A stretch of DNA of 64,000 nucleotides from contig NZ_CP053840.1 in NCBI RefSeq assembly GCF_013201665.1, positions 434,001 to 498,000 on the forward strand, in the 5' to 3' direction. Shown piece by piece: positions 8,362-17,461 of this stretch. Source of the DNA: Arcobacter venerupis (GTDB taxonomy: Bacteria > Campylobacterota > Campylobacteria > Campylobacterales > Arcobacteraceae). Within the stretch, counting starts at the first letter, position 1. Each line of letters starts with the position of its first letter. The position numbers were made by a program, and so were the translations under genes. Under the pieces are notes generated by a model. The model searched no databases and was not told the DNA's origin. It worked only from the letters and a program-made list of their open reading frames with translations.

Positions 8362-8575
8362 CGCTTTCTCTTACTTTTTGGTCTCAAAAAAGTAAGCAAA
8401 AAAGACTGCCGTGTTGATGAAGGCAAAGCTTCCTAAGATTTGCTCCTTTATTTTCTGCGTTGTGGAACTCGCAAAAAAGAGTGAATTTGTCACTCTTTTT
8501 TACTCAAACAGTCCTCACTTTTCACCGAAAATAAAGAATCAAACCTTAGCTTCATCAAAGGCAGGAAGAAATCCA
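8362..8575 (+). repeat. structured dispersed repeat, copy A
   Basis: Non-coding element made of nested inverted repeats: CTTACTTTTT / AAAAAGTAAG (8370-8379, 8387-8396); an imperfect outer pair around 8433-8456 and 8528-8552; and an inner perfect 12-bp hairpin AAAAAAGAGTGA / TCACTCTTTTTT (8473-8484, 8490-8501). The inner hairpin is framed by GGAACTCG and TACTCAAACAGT. The same layout occurs inverted downstream (copy B). I recall this type of element as a common intergenic repeat in proteobacteria that often gives false ORFs. No protein-coding signal. Confidence 0.6.
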
Positions 8576-8659
8576 TATAGTTCAAACAATCTTTTTTAAA
8601 TTGAGATATAAGAAATTTGAAATAAAAAAATAAAAAATGCAAATGTCCTTATCCCATAT

Positions 8660-8885
8660 TCCAACATCTGCAGAAGCTGAGCGTTTGTTTCCTCTTTTCG
8701 AAAAAGTCTTGCAACTGTTTGAGTAAATAAATGTACTAAATGCACATTTATTTACGAGTTTTCTCAAAGAGAGTGTAAACACAGGCAAGACAGAAAAGAT
8801 AAAACAATAAGTGAAGGAACCCAAAGGGCTTCGAAGCCGTTGGTGGTTTTGTTTACTTTGTCCATACAAAGTAAGATATACGAAG
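8660..8885 (-). repeat. structured dispersed repeat, copy B (inverted)
   Basis: Read on the minus strand it repeats the plan of copy A: CTTACTTTG...CAAAGTAA (8-bp arms 8853-8860 and 8867-8874), a GGGTTCCTTC stretch, then AAAACTCG, a perfect 12-bp hairpin (8723-8734 / 8744-8755) and TACTCAAACAGT. The stem sequence of the inner hairpin differs from copy A while the framing sequence is kept, as expected if structure is what is conserved. It holds no credible gene. Confidence 0.55.
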
Positions 8886-8959
8886 ACCTTTAGGTGTTTA
8901 TGAGAATTCTCAACATAAAAAAGAATTATTTATTATAAATAAGTTGCATTTCTTCTAAT

Positions 8960-9991
8960 TTAGTCAACTTTTTGATTATCATATAATTTGTTGATTTTAT
9001 CTTCTTCAGCTGAAACTATGACAGCAATTCCTGCTCCTTCATTGATCCATTGATAACAACCAATGTGAATATTGTGATCACTTTTATCAATATGATAATT
9101 ATGTCCAACATCAAATACATTGAAAATTTTAATTTTTATATCATCTTCAGTGTTAAGAATAAAATTAAAACCATCGGTTGGTTGTTCAGCTTTAAAGTAA
9201 ACAGACATCCAATGGTCATGTCCATATTCTTTAATTCTAAGTTCAATATCTAAATGTTCAAATCCTTTACATTCATCCTGAATTTTAATTTCGACTACTT
9301 TAGAATCTTCTCTTGTAACAAAATTTGGTTTAATATCATCATCATATTTGTAAGTTTTTCTTTCGCCATTTGGCTTATTGACAATTAAATCACATGTTGA
9401 TAAATTATCATCTAACATAAAACCAATTGTAATAGGTGCAAAACCTTTGTTACTTGGGTATAGTCTATAAGAGTAAGTTCCAACTGTTACTATGCGTTGT
9501 TTATCTTTATCAATTTTAGCAATAATATTAATACTATAATTACTTCTTACATTTTTTGATGCAACACTTAGTGTTTCATTTGCATAGTAATTATAATAAT
9601 CTTGTATATTAGAATATTTTTTCATTTCTGCTTCTGAAGGTTGTAGAATATTTTCTAAAACTTCTTTTTTGCTTTTAGTATTCATATTACTTAAGAAATT
9701 CTTTTTTACGACAATATTTTCTAAAAGTTCTCTAATATTATCAAGAAAATCAGTTGTTTCCAATGTGAAATTAAAAAGTGCAGCAACAAATGTAGCCATA
9801 CCTAATGTTTCAAAGAGTGATGAAAGAATTAAAAGGTAACTATTTTGAGTTTGTTGTGTAATTAATATTGATATTACAATAAGTAAGATACTTAACCAAA
9901 AATAATTAATAAAGAATTTTTTTAAAAATAAAGTTTTAGCAGTTTTTGTTTTTTTTTCAGTTTCTTGCCTATTAATTTCTTGTTTACTCAT
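8960..9991 (-). CDS. unknown protein with two N-terminal membrane helices and a soluble C-terminal domain
   Basis: I do not recognise this 343-residue protein. It starts with a charged cytoplasmic segment (MSKQEINRQETEKKTKTAK), then two hydrophobic helices at about residues 28-47 and 52-76, a charged helical stretch (about 80-125) that could be coiled coil, and a C-terminal part (about 140-340) rich in alternating beta-type sequence, ending in KVD. N-in/C-in topology would leave the large domain in the cytoplasm. It stands alone between a repeat-filled intergenic region and recQ. Its ribosome site is AAAGGAACAAA. Possibly accessory; no function is assigned. Confidence 0.75.
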   Translation of the reverse strand: MSKQEINRQETEKKTKTAKTLFLKKFFINYFWLSILLIVISILITQQTQNSYLLILSSLFETLGMATFVAALFNFTLETTDFLDNIRELLENIVVKKNFLSNMNTKSKKEVLENILQPSEAEMKKYSNIQDYYNYYANETLSVASKNVRSNYSINIIAKIDKDKQRIVTVGTYSYRLYPSNKGFAPITIGFMLDDNLSTCDLIVNKPNGERKTYKYDDDIKPNFVTREDSKVVEIKIQDECKGFEHLDIELRIKEYGHDHWMSVYFKAEQPTDGFNFILNTEDDIKIKIFNVFDVGHNYHIDKSDHNIHIGCYQWINEGAGIAVIVSAEEDKINKLYDNQKVD

Positions 9992-10155
9992 TTTGTTCCT
10001 TTTTCAGTTAGTTATTTTATTTAAAATAGCCTTAAAAATATACATGAATTATACATTCTAAATCTAATGTTATTGCATAATTTTAAATTAAATAATAAAT
10101 CTTCCTCTCATATCAATTCATACACCCCTAATTCAAACTATGCTACCATCACAAA

Positions 10156-12261
10156 ATGAATAATAAACATAAAATCCTAAAAGATATTTTCGGACATGAC
10201 CACTTTAGAAGCTTCCAAGAAGAAGTTGTAGATTGTATCATCAATAAACAAGATGTATTGACAATCTTGCCAACTGGTGGTGGAAAATCACTTTGTTATC
10301 AACTTCCTACTCTTCTTATGAATGGAACTACTGTTGTAATCTCTCCACTTATTGCGCTTATGCAAGACCAGATAAAAGCATTGAATGATTTGAATATTAG
10401 TGCAGAGATGATAAGTTCTGCTACTTCAAATGATGAAAATAGTTTCACTCTTCAAAAGCTTTTAAATGGGGAGTTAAAATTTATTTATGTTGCACCTGAG
10501 AGGTTCACTTCAAATGAGTTTGTATCAGTTTTACAGCGAATAAATATAAACTATTTTGTAATAGATGAAGCGCACTGTGTATCTGCTTGGGGGCATGAGT
10601 TTAGAGCTGAGTATAGAAATCTTGATAGATTAAAAAGATTTTTTCCAAATACTGCTATTTGTGCATTTACTGCAACTGCTACAAAAAAAGTTGAAGCTGA
10701 TATTGCTTCTTCTTTGAACTTGCAAAATCCTAGACATTTTAGAGCAAAAACTGTAAGAGATAATCTTGATATAAAAGTAGAACCACGAATTGCAAATGGG
10801 AAAACTCAAATATTAAACTTCCTAAAAACTCACAAAGGTTTATGTGGAATCATCTACACTTTTACACGAAAAGAAGCGGAATCAACAGCTGAGTTTTTGA
10901 GTGAAAGTGGATATAGTGCAAAAGCTTATCATGCAGGACTTAGTAATGATAGAAAAAATGAAGTTTTTAATGATTTTGTATATGAAAAAATTGATATTGT
11001 AGTGGCAACCATCGCTTTTGGTATGGGAATTGATAAATCAAATATCCGTTTTGTAATACACACTTCATTGCCAAAAACTCTTGAAAACTATTATCAAGAA
11101 ATAGGTCGGGCAGGACGTGATGGAGCAATGTCTTATGTTTATATGCTTTACTCAAAATCTGATGAGGTAAAAAGAAAAATACAAATAGAAGAAGCCATCG
11201 ACAATGCTTACAAACAAACTGGACTTGATAAGTTAGAGTTTATGTATAGATATTGTGTGAGCAATAATTGCCGTCATAAGATGATTGCAGGTTATTTTGA
11301 AGATGAGATAGAAGCTTGCAAAACTCTATGTGATAACTGCACAAAAGGTGAAGTGGAGCAGGTTGATATGAGTGTGGATGCTCAAAAACTTCTAAGTGCC
11401 ATTTACAGAAGTGAACAAAGATTTGGATTAAATCACATCATAGATATTTTAAGAGGTTCAAAAAATCAAAAGTTATTAGATTTTGGACATGATAAACTGA
11501 GTGTTTATAATTTGGGTGCTGATAAAAGCAAAAATGAGTGGATAGCAATTGCAGATAAATTAATAGATATTCAAGCACTTACTTTAGGGGAATTTCGAGC
11601 TTTGAAAATAAGTTCTTTAGGTTTAGAGATTTTAAAAGGTAAAGAGAAACTTTTTATTGATAGTGATAAACTAGGAATTGCTTCAAAAATCCAAGAAGAA
11701 GAAACAGAGTTAAGTTTTGATGAGTTAGTTTATGAAAGATTTAGAACTTTAAGAAGAGAAATAGCATTAGAACATGAAGTTCCAGCTTATGTGATATTTG
11801 GAGATAAAACTTTAAAAGAGTTTGCTTTAAAGTTGCCAATTACAAAAGATGATATTTTAAATATAAATGGTGTGGGTCTTGTAAAATATGAAAAATATGG
11901 AGAGACATTTTTAAATTTATCTAAAGAGATAAAAGAAGAGTTTTCTGAAAAACTTGAACAAAAAGAGCCATTAAAAAAACTCACAAAAACATATCTTGAA
12001 ACTTACGAGCTTTTAAATGAGGGAAAAAGTGTAGAAGAAATTGCACAAATTAGAGATTTAGGATTAACCTCAGTTCTTAGTCATATTTCAGTTTTAGCTG
12101 AACATGAAAAAATCTCAAAAGAGAAAAAAGAAGAGTTATTAAAACCCCTTGAAATTCCTTCAAATATAAAAGCTTGGATAGAAGAGGGAGCAAAACTTGA
12201 AAGCCTAAAAGAGTTAAGACAATATTTGTATTTGTATGAATACTTATCTAATAATTCATAA
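10156..12261 (+). CDS. recQ: ATP-dependent DNA helicase RecQ
   Basis: 3'-5' superfamily-2 helicase in recombination and fork repair. The 701 residues show Walker A TGGGKS (40-45), DEAH (137-140) within VIDEAHCVSAWGHEFR, and the C-terminal helicase motif YYQEIGRAGRDG. The RecQ zinc site follows (YRYCVSNNCRHK and CKTLCDNC), then an RQC winged helix, an HRDC domain (YERFRTLRREIALEHEVPAYVIFGD, about 522-546) and a C-terminal helix-turn-helix region with SVEEIAQIRDLG. This is longer than E. coli RecQ (about 610) because of that last region. GHEFR replaces the commoner GHDFR. Confidence 0.96.
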   Translation: MNNKHKILKDIFGHDHFRSFQEEVVDCIINKQDVLTILPTGGGKSLCYQLPTLLMNGTTVVISPLIALMQDQIKALNDLNISAEMISSATSNDENSFTLQKLLNGELKFIYVAPERFTSNEFVSVLQRININYFVIDEAHCVSAWGHEFRAEYRNLDRLKRFFPNTAICAFTATATKKVEADIASSLNLQNPRHFRAKTVRDNLDIKVEPRIANGKTQILNFLKTHKGLCGIIYTFTRKEAESTAEFLSESGYSAKAYHAGLSNDRKNEVFNDFVYEKIDIVVATIAFGMGIDKSNIRFVIHTSLPKTLENYYQEIGRAGRDGAMSYVYMLYSKSDEVKRKIQIEEAIDNAYKQTGLDKLEFMYRYCVSNNCRHKMIAGYFEDEIEACKTLCDNCTKGEVEQVDMSVDAQKLLSAIYRSEQRFGLNHIIDILRGSKNQKLLDFGHDKLSVYNLGADKSKNEWIAIADKLIDIQALTLGEFRALKISSLGLEILKGKEKLFIDSDKLGIASKIQEEETELSFDELVYERFRTLRREIALEHEVPAYVIFGDKTLKEFALKLPITKDDILNINGVGLVKYEKYGETFLNLSKEIKEEFSEKLEQKEPLKKLTKTYLETYELLNEGKSVEEIAQIRDLGLTSVLSHISVLAEHEKISKEKKEELLKPLEIPSNIKAWIEEGAKLESLKELRQYLYLYEYLSNNS

Positions 12262-12268
12262 ATTAGAC

Positions 12269-12309
12269 TTGACAATAAGCATATCATATGATAATATCTT
12301 CATATGATA
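12269..12309 (+). promoter_or_regulatory. promoter with two palindromic operator half-units for the copper operon
   Basis: TTGACA (12269-12274), exactly 17 bp, TAATAT (12292-12297). A consensus -35 box is unusual in Campylobacterota. TCATATGATA occurs twice, at 12284-12293 and 12300-12309, 16 bp apart and each with the core palindrome TCATATGA. The first copy overlaps the -10 box and the second lies about at the start site. This is the expected layout for repression by the ArsR protein encoded two genes downstream. Confidence 0.7.
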
Positions 12310-12335
12310 AAATTAACATATAAAATGGAGTAATT

Positions 12336-12542
12336 ATGAAAAAAACATTTAAAGCAAAAAATATCTCTTGTATGAAATGTGCAAACTTGATAAAAGGTTC
12401 TTTAGAAGATGATTTTGGAGCAATTGAAGTTAACTTAGAATCAAGCCCAAAAGAAGTTACTGTTAATATAGAAAATGAAGAACAAGAAGCTACTTTTAAA
12501 GCAGAAATGAGTTCAATCGGATTTGAAATTATAGAAGAGTAG
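12336..12542 (+). CDS. CopZ-like heavy-metal-binding protein (HMA domain)
   Basis: 68 residues forming one ferredoxin-like HMA domain. The metal site is SCMKCAN with Cys12 and Cys15 (CxxC). Such proteins carry Cu(I) in the cytoplasm to the P-type ATPase or its regulator. It is first in a tight three-gene operon with an ArsR regulator (1-bp gap) and a Cu-type ATPase. A good ribosome site (ATGGAG) precedes it. Typical MTCxxC is replaced by ISCMKC, still a valid soft-metal site. Confidence 0.85.
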   Translation: MKKTFKAKNISCMKCANLIKGSLEDDFGAIEVNLESSPKEVTVNIENEEQEATFKAEMSSIGFEIIEE

Positions 12543-12543
12543 C

Positions 12544-12900
12544 ATGAGTAATTCGAAACAACTTATTCGTTCTTGTTGTGAAGATATAAGTTATATTTGT
12601 GATATAGAAAAAAAATTACCCAATGAGGGTGAACTTGCCCAATTAAGCAATATTTTTAAAGCACTAAACGATCCCATTCGAGTAAAAATTTTATTTGCTC
12701 TTTTAGAGTATGAAATTTGTGTGGGAGAGATGGTGAATTTATTACAAATCCCTCAATCTCACGTTTCCCACCAACTTAAAATTTTAAGAAAATATGGAAT
12801 TGTTGAGTTTACAAAAGATAAAAAAATGTCTTTTTATTACATAAAAAATGAGTATATAAAAACATTATTGATACTTGCGCAAAAGGGCATAAAGGAATAA
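12544..12900 (+). CDS. ArsR/SmtB-family metal-responsive repressor
   Basis: 118-residue winged-helix dimeric repressor. The recognition helix region is IPQSHVSHQLKILRKYGIV (about 69-87) and the wing KDKKMSFYYI. Cysteines at 11, 12, 19 and 59 (EICVGEM) suggest an N-terminus/alpha-3 metal site similar to CadC, with Gly61 in place of the second alpha-3 Cys. It presumably binds the paired TCATATGA sites upstream and releases on metal binding. Given its partners the inducer is probably Cu(I), although most ArsR sensors of this layout respond to Cd, Zn or Pb. Confidence 0.88.
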   Translation: MSNSKQLIRSCCEDISYICDIEKKLPNEGELAQLSNIFKALNDPIRVKILFALLEYEICVGEMVNLLQIPQSHVSHQLKILRKYGIVEFTKDKKMSFYYIKNEYIKTLLILAQKGIKE

Positions 12901-12902
12901 AA

Positions 12903-15083
12903 ATGTCTAAAGAAAAAATCAATCTAAATATTTCAGGAATGACTTGTGTAAATTGTTCAAATGGAATAGAAAAGGTTGTTGGTAAATTAAAAGGTTTAGA
13001 ATCTTCAAAAGTGAGTTTCGCTTCAAATGAGGGTGAATTTTATATAAATACAGAATTCTTAGATAAACAAAGTCTAATCAATAAAATAGAAAAGCTAGGT
13101 TATGGAGTTGAAGAAAATTTAGAAGCTTTAGAAAAAAGTAAATTAAAAGCATATAACAAGTTAAAAAGAGTTTTTATACTTAGTGCAACTATTGCTGTTA
13201 TTATGTTCTATTTTATGTTCTTTCCACTTGAAAATATGCAAATAAATCAATATTTGATGTTTTTTTTAGCAACAGTTGTTCAGTTTTATGCTGGTTCAAG
13301 ATTTTATATTTTGGCCTTTAAGGCTTTACGAAATAAAAATTATGATATGAATGTGTTGGTAGCTTTAGGAACAAGTGCTGCTTATTTTTATTCTGTTTTT
13401 GTAGTTTTATTCCCTTCTTTATTTCCTGAACATTTAAGATTTATCTATTTTGATGGAGCTGTTGTAATTATTACTTTTATACTTTTAGGGCGATTACTTG
13501 AAGAGCGTTCAAAAGCAAAAGCAACTGATTTTTTAAAAAAACTTATGGATTTAGCTCCTTTAAATGCAACCTTAATTTGTGAAGATGGAAGTTATAAAAC
13601 TATTTTAGCAACACAGTTAAAAGTAGGAGATAGAGTTTTAATAAAATCAGGAGAAAAAATATCAACAGATGCACTTATAAAAAAAGGTAGTGCAGATATT
13701 GATACTTCTATGATTACAGGTGAATCAATGCCTGTTTATAAAACAATAGGCGATGAGGTAATTGCAGGAACTTTAAACACTTCTGGTGTTATTGAAGTGG
13801 AAGTTTTAAAAGAGTCAAAAGATACAACACTTTCTAAAATAGTTGAGCTTTTAAGTACTGCCCAAAGTAAAAAATTACCAATTAGCAGATTTGCAGATAA
13901 AGTTGCAAATATTTTTGTACCTGCTGTTATTTTGGCTTCTGTTGTGACTTTTTTAGTTTGGTTTTTTATTGTGGGAGACACAATGGGCGCAATATTAGCT
14001 TCTATTTCTGTATTGATTATCTCTTGTCCTTGTGCTTTAGGACTTGCAACTCCAATTGCCATTGTAAGTGCTGTTGGAAAAGGTGCACATGAGGGAATTT
14101 TGATAAAAAATCCAGAAATACTAGAACTAATAAAAGATATAAAATATGCAGTATTTGATAAAACGGGAACTTTAACAACTGGAATTATTAGTGTAAAAGA
14201 TGCTCTTTATGAAGAGTCACTTTTAGATATTTTAGCTTCACTTGAAACACAAAGTGAACATCCTATTTCAAAAGCTGTGGTAAATTTTGCTAAGGCAAAA
14301 AATCTAGCTTGTGATAAAACATTTGAAGATACTCAAATCATTGCAGGGCAAGGAATAAGTGCAAGTTTTGAAGATAAAAAACTATTAATTGGAAGTCTTA
14401 GTTTTTTAGAAAAAAATGATGTTGTCCTAGAAACTAAATATTTAGAGTTTTATAATAAATCATTAAATGATGGCTCGGGAGTTATTTTGGCTTCTTTTGA
14501 TAAAAAATGTGTGGCAGTTTTTGCTTTAGCAGATACCATAAAACAAGGTGCAAAAGAGTTAATAATAAATCTAAAAGCAAAAAATATAACTCCAATTTTA
14601 TTAACAGGTGACAATGAAACTACAGCAAATAGTGTGGCAGAAAAATTAGGAATAGAAAAAGTATATGCTCAAGTTCTTCCCGATGAAAAATACAAAGTTA
14701 TAATAGAACTTCAAAAAGAAGCAAAAGTCATGTTTGTGGGTGATGGAATAAATGATTCTCCCTCTATAAAACAAGCAGATATTGGAATAACACTAAATTC
14801 AGGTTCTGATATAACAAAAGATGCGGGAGATATTATTTTAATAAATAATGATTTAAATGCAGTATTAAAAAGTATAAATTTATCAATTGAATCAATGAAG
14901 ATTATCAAACAAAATCTATTTTGGGCATTTATTTACAACGCTGCTGGAATTCCATTAGCAGCTGGTGTTTTTTTCCCGATTTTTGGAATAATGCTAAGCC
15001 CAATGTACGCAGGAATTGCCATGAGTTTTTCTTCAGTTACAGTAGTTCTAAATTCTTTGAGATTAAAACTAAAAAAAATTTAA
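12903..15083 (+). CDS. copA: Cu(I)-exporting P1B-type ATPase
   Basis: 726-residue inner-membrane pump. One N-terminal HMA domain with GMTCVNC (Cys15, Cys18), eight hydrophobic segments, the TGES actuator motif, the membrane metal site SCPCALGLATP, the phosphorylation motif DKTGTLT, the HP dipeptide (SEHPISK) and GDGINDSPS. The C-terminal helices contain YNAAGIP and MSFSSVTVVLNSLRL, which fit the Cu(I) subgroup (P1B-1) rather than Zn/Cd. It is co-transcribed with the chaperone-like protein and ArsR gene (2-bp gap), giving a complete copper detoxification unit. Confidence 0.93.
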   Translation: MSKEKINLNISGMTCVNCSNGIEKVVGKLKGLESSKVSFASNEGEFYINTEFLDKQSLINKIEKLGYGVEENLEALEKSKLKAYNKLKRVFILSATIAVIMFYFMFFPLENMQINQYLMFFLATVVQFYAGSRFYILAFKALRNKNYDMNVLVALGTSAAYFYSVFVVLFPSLFPEHLRFIYFDGAVVIITFILLGRLLEERSKAKATDFLKKLMDLAPLNATLICEDGSYKTILATQLKVGDRVLIKSGEKISTDALIKKGSADIDTSMITGESMPVYKTIGDEVIAGTLNTSGVIEVEVLKESKDTTLSKIVELLSTAQSKKLPISRFADKVANIFVPAVILASVVTFLVWFFIVGDTMGAILASISVLIISCPCALGLATPIAIVSAVGKGAHEGILIKNPEILELIKDIKYAVFDKTGTLTTGIISVKDALYEESLLDILASLETQSEHPISKAVVNFAKAKNLACDKTFEDTQIIAGQGISASFEDKKLLIGSLSFLEKNDVVLETKYLEFYNKSLNDGSGVILASFDKKCVAVFALADTIKQGAKELIINLKAKNITPILLTGDNETTANSVAEKLGIEKVYAQVLPDEKYKVIIELQKEAKVMFVGDGINDSPSIKQADIGITLNSGSDITKDAGDIILINNDLNAVLKSINLSIESMKIIKQNLFWAFIYNAAGIPLAAGVFFPIFGIMLSPMYAGIAMSFSSVTVVLNSLRLKLKKI

Positions 15084-15093
15084 AGAAACTGCT

Positions 15094-15657
15094 TTATTCA
15101 TCGCTAAACCATTTTTTATTGTAATCTTTTAAAGATTCAGGATAATATCTGTGTTTAGGGATGTTATTTATTATCACTGCAATTATTAGCAAAATAAAAG
15201 CTCCAGAAGTCACAGGAACTAAAACATATAAAAACCCCAAGTCATGTATTTGATTACTTCCAATAACTGCAATTAGGGCTGTTGCGCCACCTGGCGGATG
15301 TAAGGTAAGAGTTAATTGCATAATTAAAATGGAAGTTGAAACAGCAAAAGCTGAACATAATAGAATGTTTCCAGAAAATAATTTAAATGAAATCACTCCC
15401 ACTAATGCGGATAAAATATGTCCACCAATTAAATTTCTAGGTTGAGCAAGGGGAGAATTCACCGCTCCATAAACTAAAACAGCACTAGCTCCAAAAGAGC
15501 CAATTACTAAAGTTAAATCTTTGTCATTTAAGATATTACGATGAAAATATGAAATGGCTAATATTCCTATAAATGAAGCAATCCAAGACCAAAGAATATT
15601 TGATTTTTCCAAAGATTCTGAATTTATTTTTTTGAACTGTTTAAAAAACTTTTTCAT
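15094..15657 (-). CDS. HPP family membrane protein
   Basis: 187-residue integral membrane protein with about four or five hydrophobic segments and the family signatures GSFGASAVLVYGAVNSPLAQ (about 53-72) and LHPPGGATAL (about 118-127, the HPP motif). Some HPP proteins have been linked to nitrite transport in plastids and cyanobacteria; the role here is unknown. It converges with copA, with a 10-bp gap and no obvious terminator between. Confidence 0.85.
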   Translation of the reverse strand: MKKFFKQFKKINSESLEKSNILWSWIASFIGILAISYFHRNILNDKDLTLVIGSFGASAVLVYGAVNSPLAQPRNLIGGHILSALVGVISFKLFSGNILLCSAFAVSTSILIMQLTLTLHPPGGATALIAVIGSNQIHDLGFLYVLVPVTSGAFILLIIAVIINNIPKHRYYPESLKDYNKKWFSDE

Positions 15658-15733
15658 TTACAAACTTTTAATTTAAATTAAAGTTATAGTATCAAAAAGT
15701 TTAAAGTAGATGATTGATTTGAGTCAAGATTAA

Positions 15734-15763
15734 TTTTATAAGAAGATAGTTCTTCTTATAAAA
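15734..15763 (-). terminator. hairpin at the end of the glycosyltransferase gene
   Basis: Perfect 13-bp stem TTTTATAAGAAGA / TCTTCTTATAAAA with loop TAGT, overlapping the stop codon of the minus-strand gene. The trailing tract on that strand is short, so termination strength is uncertain. Confidence 0.6.
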
Positions 15764-16868
15764 TATTTAGTTGGTGAGCTAAATCGTCAGCAATTCTTTT
15801 ATAGTTTCTTACATCAAGAAGTCTTTTTTGACCATTAATTCCAACTTGTGCCACTTCCTCTTTTGATAGTGAAATAATATATTCAAGTTTTTCTTTTATT
15901 GATTGTTCATCAAAGTTTGTAAACCAAGCACTAACATTGTCTTCAAAAATTGAAGCATTATTTTCATTATTACTCATAATACAAGGAACGGCACTTGAAT
16001 AATAATCTAAAACTTTCATAGGGGTTGAACTATTAAATAGTGCAATATCTGGAAGTGGTGATAATCCAACATCTGCAAGTGCAATAAGTTCCAATAACTC
16101 ATTTCTTGTTTTTGCATCATGAATTTCAATATTATCTCTTAGATTTGAAAATTCATTTAATAAATCATCTAAATATTCAGGGTCTTTTGTTGAAATCATT
16201 AGTTTATAATTTGAACTACTAATATTACTAAATGCTTCTAAAATAGTTTCAAACTCTCTTAATTTATCAAGAGTTCCTGCATAAAAGAATCTTTTTTCGC
16301 TTCCTTCATGCTGAATGTTACTTTGTAAAACATCTGGGTCAATTGCCGATGGAATTACAAAAGTTCTAATTTTTACATCTTTGAAATAATCATTTTTCAT
16401 TTGAAAAGAAGTTGGTAAAAAAATATCACACTCATTTATAAGATAAATTTCTGAATAAGTTTGAATTTTATTACTTATAACATCAAAAAGTGTTTTTTTA
16501 TTATTAGCTTCATCCGTTTGAAGTTTTGCAATTCTTTTAGGAAAAGATAATCTAAAGCCAACTTTGAAATTATATTTTTCTTTTTGTTTTAAAACTTCTT
16601 TTAATAAATCCGTAGAATTTCTAATTACAACAAATTGATATTCGTATAAATCTATTCCACTGTTTGATAATTCTTTGATAATATTATTTTTTAGATTTTC
16701 TGGAATTATGATTCTACCATCATCTTCTATTTCAATCTTTGTTTTAACTTTTGAAAAATAAGTTGTGTTTATATCAAAATGTTTAGTTAAATATTTTTGA
16801 AATAAAGGGCCAATAAAACTATGGTCTGTGTATTCATCTTGATCAGTAATATATAAAAACTTGCTCAT
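15756..16868 (-). CDS. glycosyltransferase-like protein (GT-B fold, family 4 type)
   Basis: 370 residues. The C-terminal half looks like a GT4-type donor domain: RFFYAGTLDKLREFETILEA, then ALADVGLSPLPD and TPMKVLDYYSSAVPCIMSN, where family members bind the nucleotide-sugar. The N-terminal acceptor half is not distinctive. No signal peptide, so it is probably cytoplasmic or membrane-associated. It stands alone with its own AAAGGAG ribosome site and no neighbouring polysaccharide genes, so the product cannot be predicted. Confidence 0.78.
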   Translation of the reverse strand: MSKFLYITDQDEYTDHSFIGPLFQKYLTKHFDINTTYFSKVKTKIEIEDDGRIIIPENLKNNIIKELSNSGIDLYEYQFVVIRNSTDLLKEVLKQKEKYNFKVGFRLSFPKRIAKLQTDEANNKKTLFDVISNKIQTYSEIYLINECDIFLPTSFQMKNDYFKDVKIRTFVIPSAIDPDVLQSNIQHEGSEKRFFYAGTLDKLREFETILEAFSNISSSNYKLMISTKDPEYLDDLLNEFSNLRDNIEIHDAKTRNELLELIALADVGLSPLPDIALFNSSTPMKVLDYYSSAVPCIMSNNENNASIFEDNVSAWFTNFDEQSIKEKLEYIISLSKEEVAQVGINGQKRLLDVRNYKRIADDLAHQLNIL

Positions 16869-16947
16869 GTATAACTCCTTTAAAATTTTCTAAAAAATTT
16901 TAGCATTAAAGTGTCGCAACAAAAAAGCATTTAAAAAAAGATTAAGT

Positions 16948-17439
16948 TTAGTAGAGTTTCCCAAATAAATCAACATGGGTTAAATAGACTCGCAAATCAA
17001 ATTCAACTTGATGATAAGAGGGCATCATAAAGGTGCAAAGATTGTAAAAAGCTTTGTCATGCTCTTTTTCTTTGAAGTGAGCAAGTTCATGTACAACAAT
17101 CATTTGTAAGAACTCTTCAGGCATGTTTTTAAAAACTGAGGCAACTCTTATTTCATTTTTTGATTTTAGTTTTCCACCTTGAACCCTCGAAACAATTGAG
17201 TGCATTCCCAAAGCATTGTTGATTACATTTATTTTTCCATCATACATTACTTTTGAAACTTGATGTTTTTTAAAATATTCGTTTTTGAAATCCATCACAT
17301 AAGAGTATAAAGTTTTGTCATTTGTAAAGCTGTGAGCGTTTGGATATTTTGTTTTTATGTATGATGATAGTTTTTCTTTTTCTATCAAAACTTTGATTTT
17401 ATCTTGTAAATCTTTTGGGTAGTGGTTTAGGTATTTCAT
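16948..17439 (-). CDS. YgjP-type metallopeptidase domain protein
   Basis: 163-residue protein with the zinc motif HELAH at 117-121 and a third histidine at 127 (HELAHFKEKEH), the layout of the YgjP/WLM (formerly DUF45) group. No signal peptide or membrane segment. Family members are thought to be soluble peptidases; the substrate is unknown. It follows the last gene of the unknown four-gene cluster by only 22 bp and may be co-transcribed with it. Confidence 0.82.
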   Translation of the reverse strand: MKYLNHYPKDLQDKIKVLIEKEKLSSYIKTKYPNAHSFTNDKTLYSYVMDFKNEYFKKHQVSKVMYDGKINVINNALGMHSIVSRVQGGKLKSKNEIRVASVFKNMPEEFLQMIVVHELAHFKEKEHDKAFYNLCTFMMPSYHQVEFDLRVYLTHVDLFGKLY

Positions 17440-17461
17440 GGGCGAATTATAACTTATTGTG

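Larger units (their letters stand above)
8233..8959. other. 727-bp region without genes
   Basis: Contains the EF-hand terminator and the two inverted structured repeats described separately. Open frames at 8411-8599 (+) and 8582-8869 (-) lie inside the repeats, lack ribosome sites and show no protein-like composition. Confidence 0.6.

Noticed and set aside
8411-8869. Two open frames (8411-8599 plus, 8582-8869 minus)
   Set aside because: They lie within the inverted structured repeats, have no ribosome site and no protein-like composition; such elements commonly create false ORFs.
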